From Syntrophales bacterium (GTDB taxonomy: Bacteria > Desulfobacterota > Syntrophia > Syntrophales > UBA5619), in NCBI GenBank assembly GCA_023229765.1, contig JALNYO010000046.1:1-26522 (forward strand): 26,522 nucleotides of DNA, read 5' to 3'. The notes under the pieces were generated by a model that had not been told where the DNA came from, searched no databases, and saw nothing but the letters and a program-made list of their open reading frames with translations. Below are positions 8,247-15,560 of this stretch, piece after piece. Made by a program: the position numbers and the translations under genes. Position 1 is the stretch's first letter. Every line of letters starts with the position of its first letter.

Positions 8247-8651
8247 GTATTTATTCGGACATGTTGCCGAGAAACGAACACAGGAAGGTGGAATATGGAA
8301 TGGACAGCCGATCAATATTTCAGAAGAATTGGAAATGAAAACACCTGCCGGACTGCGCCCGCCGGGAGCAGCCGACTGAGCCTTTTGGAAAGAACGGGCA
8401 GCTTGGAAAAGAAAAAATGCTCGAGGATCATTCAAGAGAAAGAAAACGTTCAAGAAAACTTTACGGCTACCTACTGGGGATAGTGTCGTTATGCAAACAG
8501 TGACCGTCATCCGTCAACGAACGCCTTGCATGATCGTTGGCCGTCTGCCCGAAGAAAAAGCAGATGTTCGATAGGCGGCGCGAATGCCGAGACATGAACA
8601 TGTGGACAGTTGCCATATAAAAAAGATATCCGATTCAAGGGAGTACAGGCT
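8247..8651 (+). other. Stretch of 405 bases without a confident gene
   Basis: The only candidate ORFs are 8295-8483 (62 codons, MEWTADQYFRRIGNEN..., with GGAAGG upstream) and 8490-8573 (27 codons, MQTVTVIRQRTPCMIVGRL). Neither matches a family I recognise, and the stretch may hold decayed gene fragments or a leader. No clear promoter, terminator or RNA was seen. Confidence 0.3.
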
Positions 8652-8909
8652 ATGATCTACTCATTTGTCTGCCCCATCCCCTGTGATCAGGAAATATTGA
8701 TTGATGCCGTAAATGACGATGATGCCGTAATCAGGCTTATAACGGCTGGCGCTCTCCGCTGCCGGAATGCCAGATATCGGTGCCGCTGTGATAAGTCTCA
8801 ACGCTCTATGTCACCGATTGCAGATCAAGAGCTAAAACGGATTGTTAGGATATGCATGCAGGAAAAACAAGGAGACTATGAAGGTGCTCTCGCTTCGTCG
8901 TATGGATGA
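8652..8909 (+). CDS. Small DUF1059-like cysteine-containing protein
   Basis: 85-residue protein starting MIYSFVCPIPCDQEILIDAV, followed by NDDDAVIRLITAGALRC. This recalls the small DUF1059 proteins, in which a CPxPxC-like knuckle is followed by V-DA-DDDEAV--L--AG and a tail like MSP-----LKRIVR--M. Here an extra Cys/Arg-rich insert (RCRNARYRCRC) follows, which could complete a metal site. CAAGGGAG lies upstream of the ATG; an in-frame start at 8610 has no such site. Function is unknown. It precedes the YeeE pair on the same strand. Confidence 0.6.
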   Translation: MIYSFVCPIPCDQEILIDAVNDDDAVIRLITAGALRCRNARYRCRCDKSQRSMSPIADQELKRIVRICMQEKQGDYEGALASSYG

Positions 8910-9012
8910 GTTTCCTGCAACCGATGGAGGCAAGTCACGGTCAGGCTTCATACAACTCGTGAGCGGGCACTCGGTTCCTTTCCAGCCGATTCAGTTCAAA
9001 GAAAGGAGGTAA
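8878..9012 (+). CDS. Possible 44-residue small protein upstream of the YeeE pair
   Basis: ORF beginning MKVLSLRRMDEFPATDGGKS and ending in ERR, overlapping the end of the DUF1059-like gene. AAGGAG sits three bases before the ATG. Its last codons (AGG AGG) form the ribosome binding site of the next gene, which starts seven bases after its stop, so it could act in translational coupling. No family is recognised; it may be a short leader peptide or chance. Confidence 0.35.
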   Translation: MKVLSLRRMDEFPATDGGKSRSGFIQLVSGHSVPFQPIQFKERR

Positions 9013-9018
9013 AGGGTT

Positions 9019-9546
9019 ATGAACGTCTTACGGGAAAAAACGTGGTCTCCCTATGTCGCAGGGGCGCTGGCCGGACTTCTTCTCGTCCTATCCGTTTTCC
9101 TCACCGGCAAATACTTCGGTGCCTCGACCACATTCGTGCGGGCGGCGGGCTTTGTCGAACAGGCCGTTGCGCCGGAGAAGGTGGCCGGCATGGAGTACTT
9201 CCTCAAGGAGAAGGTGAAGATCGACTGGCAGTTCCTGTTCGTAGTCGGAGTCCTCTTCGGTTCACTGATCTCGGCGTCCCTGTCGGGGGAACGGCGGGCG
9301 GTGGCTGTCCCGTCCATGTGGGAGAATCGCTTTGGGGCGTCCCGAACCCAGCGTTGGACAATCGCCTTTCTCGGCGGGATGATCGCCATGTTTGGGGCAC
9401 GTCTCGCGGATGGGTGACCGAGCGGTCACGGCCTGAGCGGTCTGGCTCAGGTAGCCCTCAGCGGTTATGTTTCCCTGTTCTGCTTCTTCCTGGCCGGGGT
9501 GATCATGGCCAGAATCCTGTACGGGGGAGGGAAAAGCCATGAATGA
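9019..9546 (+). CDS. YeeE/YedE-type half-transporter with in-frame TGA, candidate selenoprotein (Sec133)
   Basis: N-terminal half of a YeeE/YedE (DUF395) membrane protein; the family is linked to thiosulfate, sulfur and selenium uptake. Read through the TGA at 9415-9417, the product has 175 residues with helices at about 12-34, 72-90, 112-130 and 146-168. The family signature around the catalytic cysteine, GARLA-G-C-xSG-GLSG, appears here as GARLADG-TGA-PSGHGLSG: the TGA replaces exactly the conserved Cys, and homology continues in the same frame without a shift. A selenocysteine-insertion hairpin follows (separate entry). The readthrough frame ends at 9544-9546, overlapping the partner gene by 8 bases. 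AAAGGAGGT is an ideal ribosome site. If TGA were a true stop, a 132-residue product lacking the active residue and last helix would result. A recent nonsense mutation is the alternative. Confidence 0.85.
9415..9452 (+). promoter_or_regulatory. Candidate bacterial SECIS hairpin
   Basis: Downstream of the in-frame TGA, CCTGAGC (9432-9438) pairs perfectly with GCTCAGG (9445-9451), plus a G-T wobble at 9431/9452, enclosing the loop GGTCTG (9439-9444). The loop starts 21 bases after the TGA. Known bacterial SECIS elements have a short stem, a G within the first two loop bases and a distance of about 16-37 bases; the E. coli fdhF loop also contains GGTCT. The bulged U of fdhF is absent. Confidence 0.8.
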
Positions 9547-10066
9547 ACTCCTGACCGGCCTCATTACGGGGGTGCTGTTCGGGTTCCTGCTCCAGAAGGC
9601 GCAGGTAATCCGCTACGACAAACAGCTCGCAGCCCTTCGCCTCAGGGATATGACCATCGTCAAGTTTATGCTCACGAACATCCTCGTGGCCATGATAGGC
9701 ATCTATCTGCTCTACGATTTGGGGCTGGTGAAGCTTTCCATAAAAACGCTGACCCTCGGCGGAAACGTGTTGGGCGGCCTGATCTTCGGCATCGGCTGGG
9801 GAATCGTTGGCTACTGTCCCGCAACCGCCATGGGAGCGCTCGGGGAGGGCCGTTACGACAGCCTTTTCGGCCTTCTGGGAATGATCCTTGGGGCGGGAAT
9901 TTATGCGGAGGTGTATCCGCTCATGAAGGCAACGGTGCTGACCTGGGGCGATTTCGGGAAGATCACGTTGCCGGGGGTCCTCGGGATCAACCACTGGATC
10001 GTGATCGTCATCCTGGTTGTTGCCTTCATCGCCCTATTCCGTTGGTTTGAAAAAAAGGGGCTGTAA
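9539..10066 (+). CDS. YeeE/YedE-type half-transporter, C-terminal partner
   Basis: 175-residue membrane protein forming the second half of a split YeeE/YedE transporter. Helices lie at about 4-22, 41-62, 72-92, 104-124 and 150-168. The second conserved cysteine signature is present as GWGIVGYCPATAMGALGEG (Cys about 92), so this half keeps cysteine whereas its partner carries TGA at the equivalent site. The ATG at 9539 overlaps the partner's readthrough stop by 8 bases, and GGGAGGG lies inside that gene. The overlap makes sense only if ribosomes pass the upstream TGA. Substrate could be thiosulfate, another sulfane-sulfur species, or a selenium compound; the sequence does not say which. Confidence 0.9.
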   Translation: MNELLTGLITGVLFGFLLQKAQVIRYDKQLAALRLRDMTIVKFMLTNILVAMIGIYLLYDLGLVKLSIKTLTLGGNVLGGLIFGIGWGIVGYCPATAMGALGEGRYDSLFGLLGMILGAGIYAEVYPLMKATVLTWGDFGKITLPGVLGINHWIVIVILVVAFIALFRWFEKKGL

Positions 10067-10184
10067 TCTCTCGTACTACATACCCCACGGACCGGCTCAG
10101 GCCTGCTATCTACGAACCGGCCTGTGCGATGGTATCGCCAGAACACTCAGGATTCATGGCATCAGTATCCTTAAAAGTAAGTAT

Positions 10185-11450
10185 TCATTTCATGAGAATA
10201 CAGTTCACCCTGTGCCCCACATTGGCAATGAGCCGGGTGATCGTGGCCACGGCGTTCGGTTGCTTGAAGGCCCGGTAAACGATCTCCATCATCCGATAAT
10301 AATCCTTCGTGAACCGGTTATAGCCTGCCTGGAGCTGCTCAACGGTCATGTTCTTCGGCCTCACAATCACCGCGCCGCCCGTGAACTTCGAGTAGTCGGT
10401 ACAGATGATCCGTCCCTCCCTCTCAAACTTCCGGTAGAACTCGGTCCCCGGATAGGGGATCAGGATGTTGACGGCGACGCTGTCGATCTTCACCTTTTTG
10501 AGGGCTTCGATGGTCCGGTCGAACACGTCCGGCGTGTCAGTGTCGAATCCGAAGATGATTCCCCCGTCCACCAGGATGCCGCGATCATGGAACCGCGCGA
10601 TGTTGTCTTTGAGACGCTCGACCTTGTTGAACCCTTTGTTTGCCTCGGAAAGGGCGGCAGCGGAGACAGACTCGACCCCCACAAAGACGCCGAGACAGCC
10701 CGCCTTGGCGGCCAGGGAGAGTAACTCCGCGTTTTCTGCGAGCAGCACATGGGACTGCATAAAGAACTTCTTCCCATAGGGGATCATCGCCGTGAAAAGC
10801 TCTCTCGCGAACACCTCATCAGCCGCCAGGTTGTCGTCCAGGAAGGCGATAAGCCTGTTGCCCGCTCGCGCGATGTCGGCGATGACGTGTTCGACCGGCC
10901 GGGTCCGGAATCCCAGACCATGGACATAACGTGTGGAGCAGAAGGCACAGGCATGGGTACAGCCCCGAGTCGCCTCGATGGGATAAAGCGGAAAATAGCG
11001 GGAAGCATCAAGCAGGTCCAGTCTGGGCGGTTTAAGCTTGGCCAGGTCAACAGGCGTTTCACCCATATAGATACCTTGCATCCGCCCTGCCGCCGCATCG
11101 GCGACGACCCGCGGCCACACTTCGTCGGCCTCGCCTACCACCACCGCGTCGGCATGTTGCAACCCCTCCTCCGGCATGACCGAGGCGTGCATCCCGCCCA
11201 GAACCACGGGCACACGCCGTTGTCGGTAATGATCGGCAATCCCATAGGCCCGGTAGGCCCTGAATACCTCGAAGGAGATCCCCACGAGATCGGGATGGTC
11301 GTCCAGGCGGATCGGCTTCACCCTTTCGTCCTCGATGGCAATCTCGTGCCCTTCAGGAGTGGCAGCCGCCACCGCCGGCAGGGAAAGGGTCATGATCTGA
11401 GACCACTTCGATTTTGATCGGACCGCCGCCGATATGAGCTTTATCTTCAT
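10185..11450 (-). CDS. B12-binding-domain radical SAM protein
   Basis: 421-residue radical SAM enzyme with an N-terminal cobalamin-binding-like domain (about 1-130, including the VVLGGMHASVMPEEGL region) and the [4Fe-4S] motif C164-x3-C168-x2-C171 (TRGCTHACAFCS). Then come the TIM-barrel elements LDDNLA, GVFVGVESVS and GGIIFGFDTD. The C-terminal portion (YRMMEIVYRAF) resembles DUF4070-type tails of this superfamily. Substrate is unknown; relatives modify lipids, hopanoids and natural products. GTGAGG precedes the start. It lies 10 bases after the cyclopropane-synthase gene, so a joint role in lipid modification is plausible but inferred. Confidence 0.9.
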   Translation of the reverse strand: MKIKLISAAVRSKSKWSQIMTLSLPAVAAATPEGHEIAIEDERVKPIRLDDHPDLVGISFEVFRAYRAYGIADHYRQRRVPVVLGGMHASVMPEEGLQHADAVVVGEADEVWPRVVADAAAGRMQGIYMGETPVDLAKLKPPRLDLLDASRYFPLYPIEATRGCTHACAFCSTRYVHGLGFRTRPVEHVIADIARAGNRLIAFLDDNLAADEVFARELFTAMIPYGKKFFMQSHVLLAENAELLSLAAKAGCLGVFVGVESVSAAALSEANKGFNKVERLKDNIARFHDRGILVDGGIIFGFDTDTPDVFDRTIEALKKVKIDSVAVNILIPYPGTEFYRKFEREGRIICTDYSKFTGGAVIVRPKNMTVEQLQAGYNRFTKDYYRMMEIVYRAFKQPNAVATITRLIANVGHRVNCILMK

Positions 11451-11459
11451 GATCGTACC

Positions 11460-12578
11460 TCACCGAATCGCCTCATAGCCTCCGGGGACGCCATGCTTTG
11501 AGAAGACGATTTGCCAAAGCTGAACATGCCGGGCGCGAAAGGACCCGGCGCAGTAAAGCAGGTAGTATTTCCACATCCGGTAGAACCGCTCGCCGTATTT
11601 CGCTTTCAACCGATCCCAGCCTGCGTCGAAGTTTTCAAACCAGGCCATGAGTGTCCTGTCGTAATCGGGACCGATCAGGTGCCAATCTTCCATGACAAAG
11701 CTCTTTTCAACGGCGGCGCCGATCTGAGCGATGGACGGCATATTGCCTCCCGGAAAAAGATATTTTGTCATGAAGGGGTCCACCGTGGTCGTAGTCGAGA
11801 GCTCTTTGCCGATGGTGTGCAGAAGAAAAAGACCGTCATCGGCCAGGCAACGCCGGGCAACCTGCATGAAATTCCGGTAATTTTTATAGCCCACATGTTC
11901 CAGGACGCCCACGGCGACAATGCGGTCGAATTGCCCGCTTAGATCACGATAGTCCTGGAGCTTGATTTCGACCGGGCGCCCCGCGCATATTTCCCTGCCC
12001 AGGACCGCCTGTTCCCTGGAAACCGTGACTCCGATCGCCTTGACTCCATATTTTTCAGCGGCGTATTTCATGAAGCCGCCATAGCCGCAGCCGATATCCA
12101 GGACCGTCATCCCCGCATGGAGTCCCAGCTTCCTGCAGATCAAATCGAATTTGGCTTCCTGAGCCGTGTCGAGGTCTGCGGCTCTCAACCAGTAGCCGCA
12201 CGTGTAGGCCATGGATTTGCCGAGCATCGCCGCGAACAGATCGCTGCCGATATTGTAGTGCCTGTCGGCGATCACGAATGCCCTGCGCCGCGATTGTTGA
12301 TTGAATGTGCGCGACACCGCCGCCCTCAAAACGAGCGGCCAGCCCGGTTTGATTTGTTGCTCCAATTGCGCGCGCAATATGCGGCAGATGAATTCATCGA
12401 TCCGGGCGCAGTCCCACCAGGCATCCATGTAGGATTCCCCAAGCCCAAGGCTTCCGTCTTTCAGCACGCGGGCATAGAATCCCTCATCCCGCACCTGGAT
12501 GTCCCAGGGATCAGGGCCGTTGATCCGGACGCCGGCAGTGGAAAGCAATGGCTCGATGATCTTTCGGTGACTATTCAT
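11460..12578 (-). CDS. cfa: Cyclopropane-fatty-acyl-phospholipid synthase
   Basis: SAM-dependent enzyme that methylenates cis double bonds of membrane phospholipid acyl chains. The 372 residues match the E. coli length (about 382). An N-terminal lipid-binding part (GLGESYMDAWWDC) is followed by HYNIGSDLF, the SAM motif VLDIGCGYGGF at about 159-169, IGVTVSREQ, the DYRDL element, VGVLEHVG and the C-terminal FEHWHLF-like block (MEDWHLIGPDYDRTLMAW). GGAGGCGAG lies just before the ATG. Cyclopropanation usually hardens membranes against acid or stationary-phase stress. It is sixth in the eight-gene run. Confidence 0.95.
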   Translation of the reverse strand: MNSHRKIIEPLLSTAGVRINGPDPWDIQVRDEGFYARVLKDGSLGLGESYMDAWWDCARIDEFICRILRAQLEQQIKPGWPLVLRAAVSRTFNQQSRRRAFVIADRHYNIGSDLFAAMLGKSMAYTCGYWLRAADLDTAQEAKFDLICRKLGLHAGMTVLDIGCGYGGFMKYAAEKYGVKAIGVTVSREQAVLGREICAGRPVEIKLQDYRDLSGQFDRIVAVGVLEHVGYKNYRNFMQVARRCLADDGLFLLHTIGKELSTTTTVDPFMTKYLFPGGNMPSIAQIGAAVEKSFVMEDWHLIGPDYDRTLMAWFENFDAGWDRLKAKYGERFYRMWKYYLLYCAGSFRARHVQLWQIVFSKHGVPGGYEAIR

Positions 12579-12631
12579 GTCTCGCCTCCAATCCCGCCCT
12601 CTTCCTGACCTCCGCTGCTTCCCACCGCTTG

Positions 12632-13606
12632 TTATCCGCCTCCACCCATAATCGGATCCCCCGACTGGCCGCCCGGATCTGTTTCTTCAAGTACCGTCCT
12701 CTGGATGGTCACCGCATTCCCCGCGGTCGCCTGGCCCCACTTGACCAACCGAAGACATGGGCCGTTTTCGAGAGTGATCTCGATCCCGGTGATACAGAAC
12801 GGATGAACACAGGAACCGGTGTTGTAATAGCTTTCGTCGAGCTGATGGTTGATCTTGATGCCAAGGGTCTTGACCTTGGACTCCAGGTAGCGCTGCTCCG
12901 TCAGCGAAAGGTTCTCGAAGACCGCCCGGTGGGTGTGGCCGGCGATGATGGCGGCGATCCCCTGATCGTTGCGCTTCGCCCATTCATGGAGACGCTTGTC
13001 CACCTCGTTGCATAGGCCGGGGTTGAGGGCGGCCCGGGTCGGGTCCTTGACGCCGCAGCGTTGTAGATCGGGCCAGAAGTTGTGCACGAAGAACCTGCTA
13101 ACGGCAGCGGCGTCCCCGCTACACTTCGGGTCTGCCTGGTGGCCGTGCAGGAGCAGGATAGCGCCACCGCTCCCTTCACCGCCACCCACTCGCACCCCCG
13201 GCTCCAGAATTATCCCCTCAAGGATCTCGATGCCGGGGAATAGCGTGCGATAGACGGTCTCGTTGTCCTTCCAGTAGAGGTCGTGGTTTCCCCACACCTT
13301 CAGGTACCGGGACTTCTCCGGATCCGGATGATGGAATTGCGCTAGCAGCTCGTAGACCGACGTGTGGGTGATGTAGATCTGATCAAAGTTGTCGTTCTCC
13401 CAGAGCTCCTCGGCGTCCCCCAGTTCGATGTAGATGAAACCTTCTTCCAGGTAATGCTCCAGGGCGCAACGGTAGATCAGGGAGTTCTGCGCAAAGTCAT
13501 CCGCCCCGGACCCGTCCCCCCGGTGCATGTCGGACATGCAGACGAATTTCATGCCTGGTGTCAGGGTCAGCCGCCGGATACGTTCCAGCTTGGGAAGAGG
13601 TTCCAT
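12632..13606 (-). CDS. Calcineurin-like metallophosphoesterase
   Basis: 324-residue dimetal phosphoesterase. Metal-binding motifs are in order: SDMHRGD (Asp/His at about 25-28), GDAEELWE (Asp about 64), GNHD (107-110), LLHGHQAD, and AGHTHR near 230. No signal peptide, so cytoplasmic. Substrate is unknown; relatives act on UDP-diacylglucosamine, cyclic nucleotides or nucleic acids. The start at 13606 is chosen because AAGGAGG lies seven bases upstream; a longer in-frame ORF to 13663 has no such site and would overlap the MBL gene. The gap to the MBL stop is 13 bases. Confidence 0.88.
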   Translation of the reverse strand: MEPLPKLERIRRLTLTPGMKFVCMSDMHRGDGSGADDFAQNSLIYRCALEHYLEEGFIYIELGDAEELWENDNFDQIYITHTSVYELLAQFHHPDPEKSRYLKVWGNHDLYWKDNETVYRTLFPGIEILEGIILEPGVRVGGGEGSGGAILLLHGHQADPKCSGDAAAVSRFFVHNFWPDLQRCGVKDPTRAALNPGLCNEVDKRLHEWAKRNDQGIAAIIAGHTHRAVFENLSLTEQRYLESKVKTLGIKINHQLDESYYNTGSCVHPFCITGIEITLENGPCLRLVKWGQATAGNAVTIQRTVLEETDPGGQSGDPIMGGGG

Positions 13607-13619
13607 CTCCTGCCTCCTT

Positions 13620-14396
13620 TTATACGAGCTTCTCACCGAAGGAATCGACCTTCCGGAAGGCATTCTCAGCGGACCAGATCACCGGTCCATGGCCCGGAAA
13701 AATGATCCGGACGCAGAGCGTTTCCGACAACCTGGCAAAGGTTCTTTGGGTTTTTTCCTCATCCGAACAGAAGCGATTCACGTAACCCCGACCGCTCTTA
13801 CGCCCCAGGATCAGGTCGCCGGCAATGAGTTCCCCGGAGGCCACATTGTAGTAAACCACCGACTCCTCCGTATGGCCCGGTGCGGCGATCACCTCCCAGC
13901 CGCCAAAGCCAATCCGGGAACGGGGAAGGCGATTCCCTTCGAGATACCTGATCCGGTCCGCATAGGAGACGCGTTGATGATCCCGGAAAAACGGCAGGGG
14001 CACACCGGCCGGACCTTCGAAAGCCAGATCGGACCATTTCCGGATGCCGAATGCGCCTCCGATCAATGTGGGAACGAGGCCGGTGACCCAGTTCCGCATG
14101 GGGGAAAGTGGCCGCCCCGCCTTCAGGTACGCCTTCACAAGAGGATGGAACAGGACCGTCGTCTTCGGGGAACACTTCGCGAGCAGCGCCGCTATCCCGC
14201 CGATATGGTCGATGTGAAAATGGGTGGCGGCGATGATCCGGATCGCCATGAGAGAACGCTTTATCGTGTGGACACAGAAATCCTCAACAGCCTGGGCGGC
14301 GCCGACGCTGCCGACGTCGACCACCATCAGGCCGTCCTTCTCGTCCGTGATGAGGTACGCCTGAGCAAGACCACTGCCCGGGATTGGATGCACCAT
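13620..14396 (-). CDS. MBL-fold metallo-hydrolase
   Basis: 258-residue metallo-beta-lactamase-fold hydrolase. The zinc motif THFHIDHIGG is at about 58-67, followed by APGHTEESVV, IAGDLILG and FPGHGPVI in the usual order. No signal peptide. Substrate unknown; this group contains thioesterases, glyoxalase-II-like enzymes and nucleases, and the lack of a beta-CASP signature makes a nuclease role less likely. The ATG at 14396 is preferred (GGAGG five bases upstream, and the product starts MVHPIPGSGLAQAY, a normal MBL entry strand). Earlier in-frame starts run into a G-rich leader that would encode low-complexity Gly/Arg. Confidence 0.88.
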   Translation of the reverse strand: MVHPIPGSGLAQAYLITDEKDGLMVVDVGSVGAAQAVEDFCVHTIKRSLMAIRIIAATHFHIDHIGGIAALLAKCSPKTTVLFHPLVKAYLKAGRPLSPMRNWVTGLVPTLIGGAFGIRKWSDLAFEGPAGVPLPFFRDHQRVSYADRIRYLEGNRLPRSRIGFGGWEVIAAPGHTEESVVYYNVASGELIAGDLILGRKSGRGYVNRFCSDEEKTQRTFARLSETLCVRIIFPGHGPVIWSAENAFRKVDSFGEKLV

Positions 14397-14418
14397 GCCT
14401 GCCTCCATTTTGTTTGCG

Positions 14419-14440
14419 CCCCCACCCCTACCCCTCCCCC
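14419..14440 (-). promoter_or_regulatory. Possible G-quadruplex in the leader of the MBL gene
   Basis: On the minus (mRNA-sense) strand the pattern is G5-A-G4-TA-G4-T-G5, four G-tracts with one- or two-base loops, 23 bases upstream of the start codon. This fits the strict quadruplex rule and could alter translation or transcription of the MBL gene. It could also be simple low-complexity DNA. Confidence 0.45.
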
Positions 14441-14492
14441 AGAATCCGCCACGCCTCAATTGGCGCCCTGCGGGGCCCCCGCGGCTTCCGCA

Positions 14493-14972
14493 TCAATGGG
14501 GCGGTTGAACCGTTGATTCGTCAGGTGCGCACTGGGACCAGAGGCGTTCGAACTCCGCGGTGAAGGATTGAATCAGTCCCTTGTGATTCGTGAAGATGGC
14601 GGCCTCGTAGTTCCGGAACTCCGACTCGTTCGTGAAGTTGTAGCTGCCGGTGATGATGATCTTGCTGTCGATGAGCATGAACTTGTGGTGCAGCGAGCCG
14701 CGCTTGATCTCGATGAACCGAACCGCGATCCCCTCGCCGGATAGCCACTCGTCGATGGAGTAGGACTTCTGGGCATTGTCCCCGTCCAGGATGATCCGGA
14801 TCTTGACCCCGCGCTTCAAGGCCGCAGATAAGGCTTGGCCAAGATATTTCGAGGAGAAGGCATAGGCGGCCACAGCGATCTCCTTTTTCGCCGCCTTGAT
14901 CAGCCGGGTAAGCTCCTTCGAGGTGCCGCCCTTTGGCGAGAAGATCACCCTTGTTCCTGCGGTGCTAGCCAT
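14493..14972 (-). CDS. Single-HKD phospholipase D-like protein (putative nuclease)
   Basis: 159-residue protein with one PLD catalytic motif: His95-x-Lys97-x4-Asp102 (LHHKFMLID) followed by SKIIITGSYNFTNESEFRNYE. Proteins of this size with a single HKD motif, such as Nuc, act as homodimeric non-specific nucleases. This one has no signal peptide, so it would act inside the cell. The neighbouring HU-like gene hints at a DNA-linked function. GGAAGGGGG lies upstream of the start. Confidence 0.88.
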   Translation of the reverse strand: MASTAGTRVIFSPKGGTSKELTRLIKAAKKEIAVAAYAFSSKYLGQALSAALKRGVKIRIILDGDNAQKSYSIDEWLSGEGIAVRFIEIKRGSLHHKFMLIDSKIIITGSYNFTNESEFRNYEAAIFTNHKGLIQSFTAEFERLWSQCAPDESTVQPPH

Positions 14973-15044
14973 CCATCATTCCCCCTTCCTTGATTCCCCC
15001 TCCGACACAATGGAGTTGGTCATGGTGGCACTCCTTTGGTTTGG

Positions 15045-15074
15045 CCCCCCCTACCCCCCCCAAATCCACCCCCC
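15045..15074 (-). promoter_or_regulatory. Second G-rich tract upstream of the PLD gene
   Basis: On the minus strand this reads G6, a short spacer with GG, G8, TA, G7. It can form a quadruplex and lies between the HU-like gene's hairpins and the PLD start. It resembles the tract before the MBL gene and may be part of the same repeated low-complexity intergenic type. Confidence 0.35.
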
Positions 15075-15087
15075 TGACAAAGGGAGA

Positions 15088-15143
15088 GCCCGCCACACCT
15101 GGGCTGCGATGTGGCGGGCAGTTTCGCCGGAGGCGTCTCCGGC
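15088..15143 (-). terminator. Two stacked hairpins after the HU-like gene
   Basis: Immediately downstream of the HU stop, GCCGGAG/CTCCGGC (15126-15143, 4-base loop) is followed by GCCCGCCACA/TGTGGCGGGC (15088-15119, 12-base loop), both perfect. On the minus strand a pyrimidine-rich stretch (TCTCCCTTTGT) follows. They could attenuate or terminate transcription between HU and PLD, or protect the mRNA 3' end. Confidence 0.5.
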
Positions 15144-15151
15144 CTATGGGT

Positions 15152-15541
15152 TTACTTCTTCTTTCCCTTGGCCTTGGCCGCCACCTTGGCCTTCGGGGCC
15201 GGTTTGGGCAGTTGGACCTTGACCTTGTCCCGCTCCTGTTCCCTTTTCCGCAGCACCATCCCCTTCTTCCAGGACTGGGACACCTTGAAGCCCATCCGGT
15301 AGCCAGCCGGGATCGTGATCGGCTGCTGCGTTTTGGGGTTGATCCCCTGCCGCTCCTTGGTCTCCTTGACGGTGAAGGTCCCAAAGTTGGCCAGCCGGAG
15401 AGTGCCCGACTGTTCAAGGACTGTGAGAATCCCCTCCAGGACCGCGTTCACCACCTTCTTCGCGTTCTCCTTGGTCAGCTCCGTGGTGCCGGCCACGGTC
15501 CCGACCAGGTCATTCCTTCCGACTCTGCTTGCTTTTGCCAT
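15152..15541 (-). CDS. HU/IHF-family DNA-binding protein with basic tail
   Basis: 129 residues: an HU-like body of about 95 (RNDLVGTVAGTTELTKENAKK, FGTFTVKETKERQGINPKT, ITIPAGYRMGFKVS) followed by a Lys/Ala/Pro-rich tail ending in AKAKGKKK. The arm sequence GINPKT-QPITIPA matches the beta-arm region. Tailed HU variants bind DNA more tightly and are known from several bacteria. It probably compacts or bends DNA. AAGGAGG precedes the ATG. It lies in the middle of the protease/nuclease gene run, which is unusual for a nucleoid protein gene. Confidence 0.9.
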   Translation of the reverse strand: MAKASRVGRNDLVGTVAGTTELTKENAKKVVNAVLEGILTVLEQSGTLRLANFGTFTVKETKERQGINPKTQQPITIPAGYRMGFKVSQSWKKGMVLRKREQERDKVKVQLPKPAPKAKVAAKAKGKKK

Positions 15542-15560
15542 GGTTTGGTCCTCCTTTTGG

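Noticed and set aside
9019..9417. Taking the TGA at 9417 as the real end of the first YeeE gene
   Set aside because: The product would lack the family's active residue and last helix, while homology, frame, SECIS-like hairpin and overlap with the next gene all continue past it.
10098..10124. Terminator hairpin CAGGCC/GGCCTG between the convergent YeeE and radical SAM genes
   Set aside because: Short stem, 15-base loop and no T-run; too weak to call.
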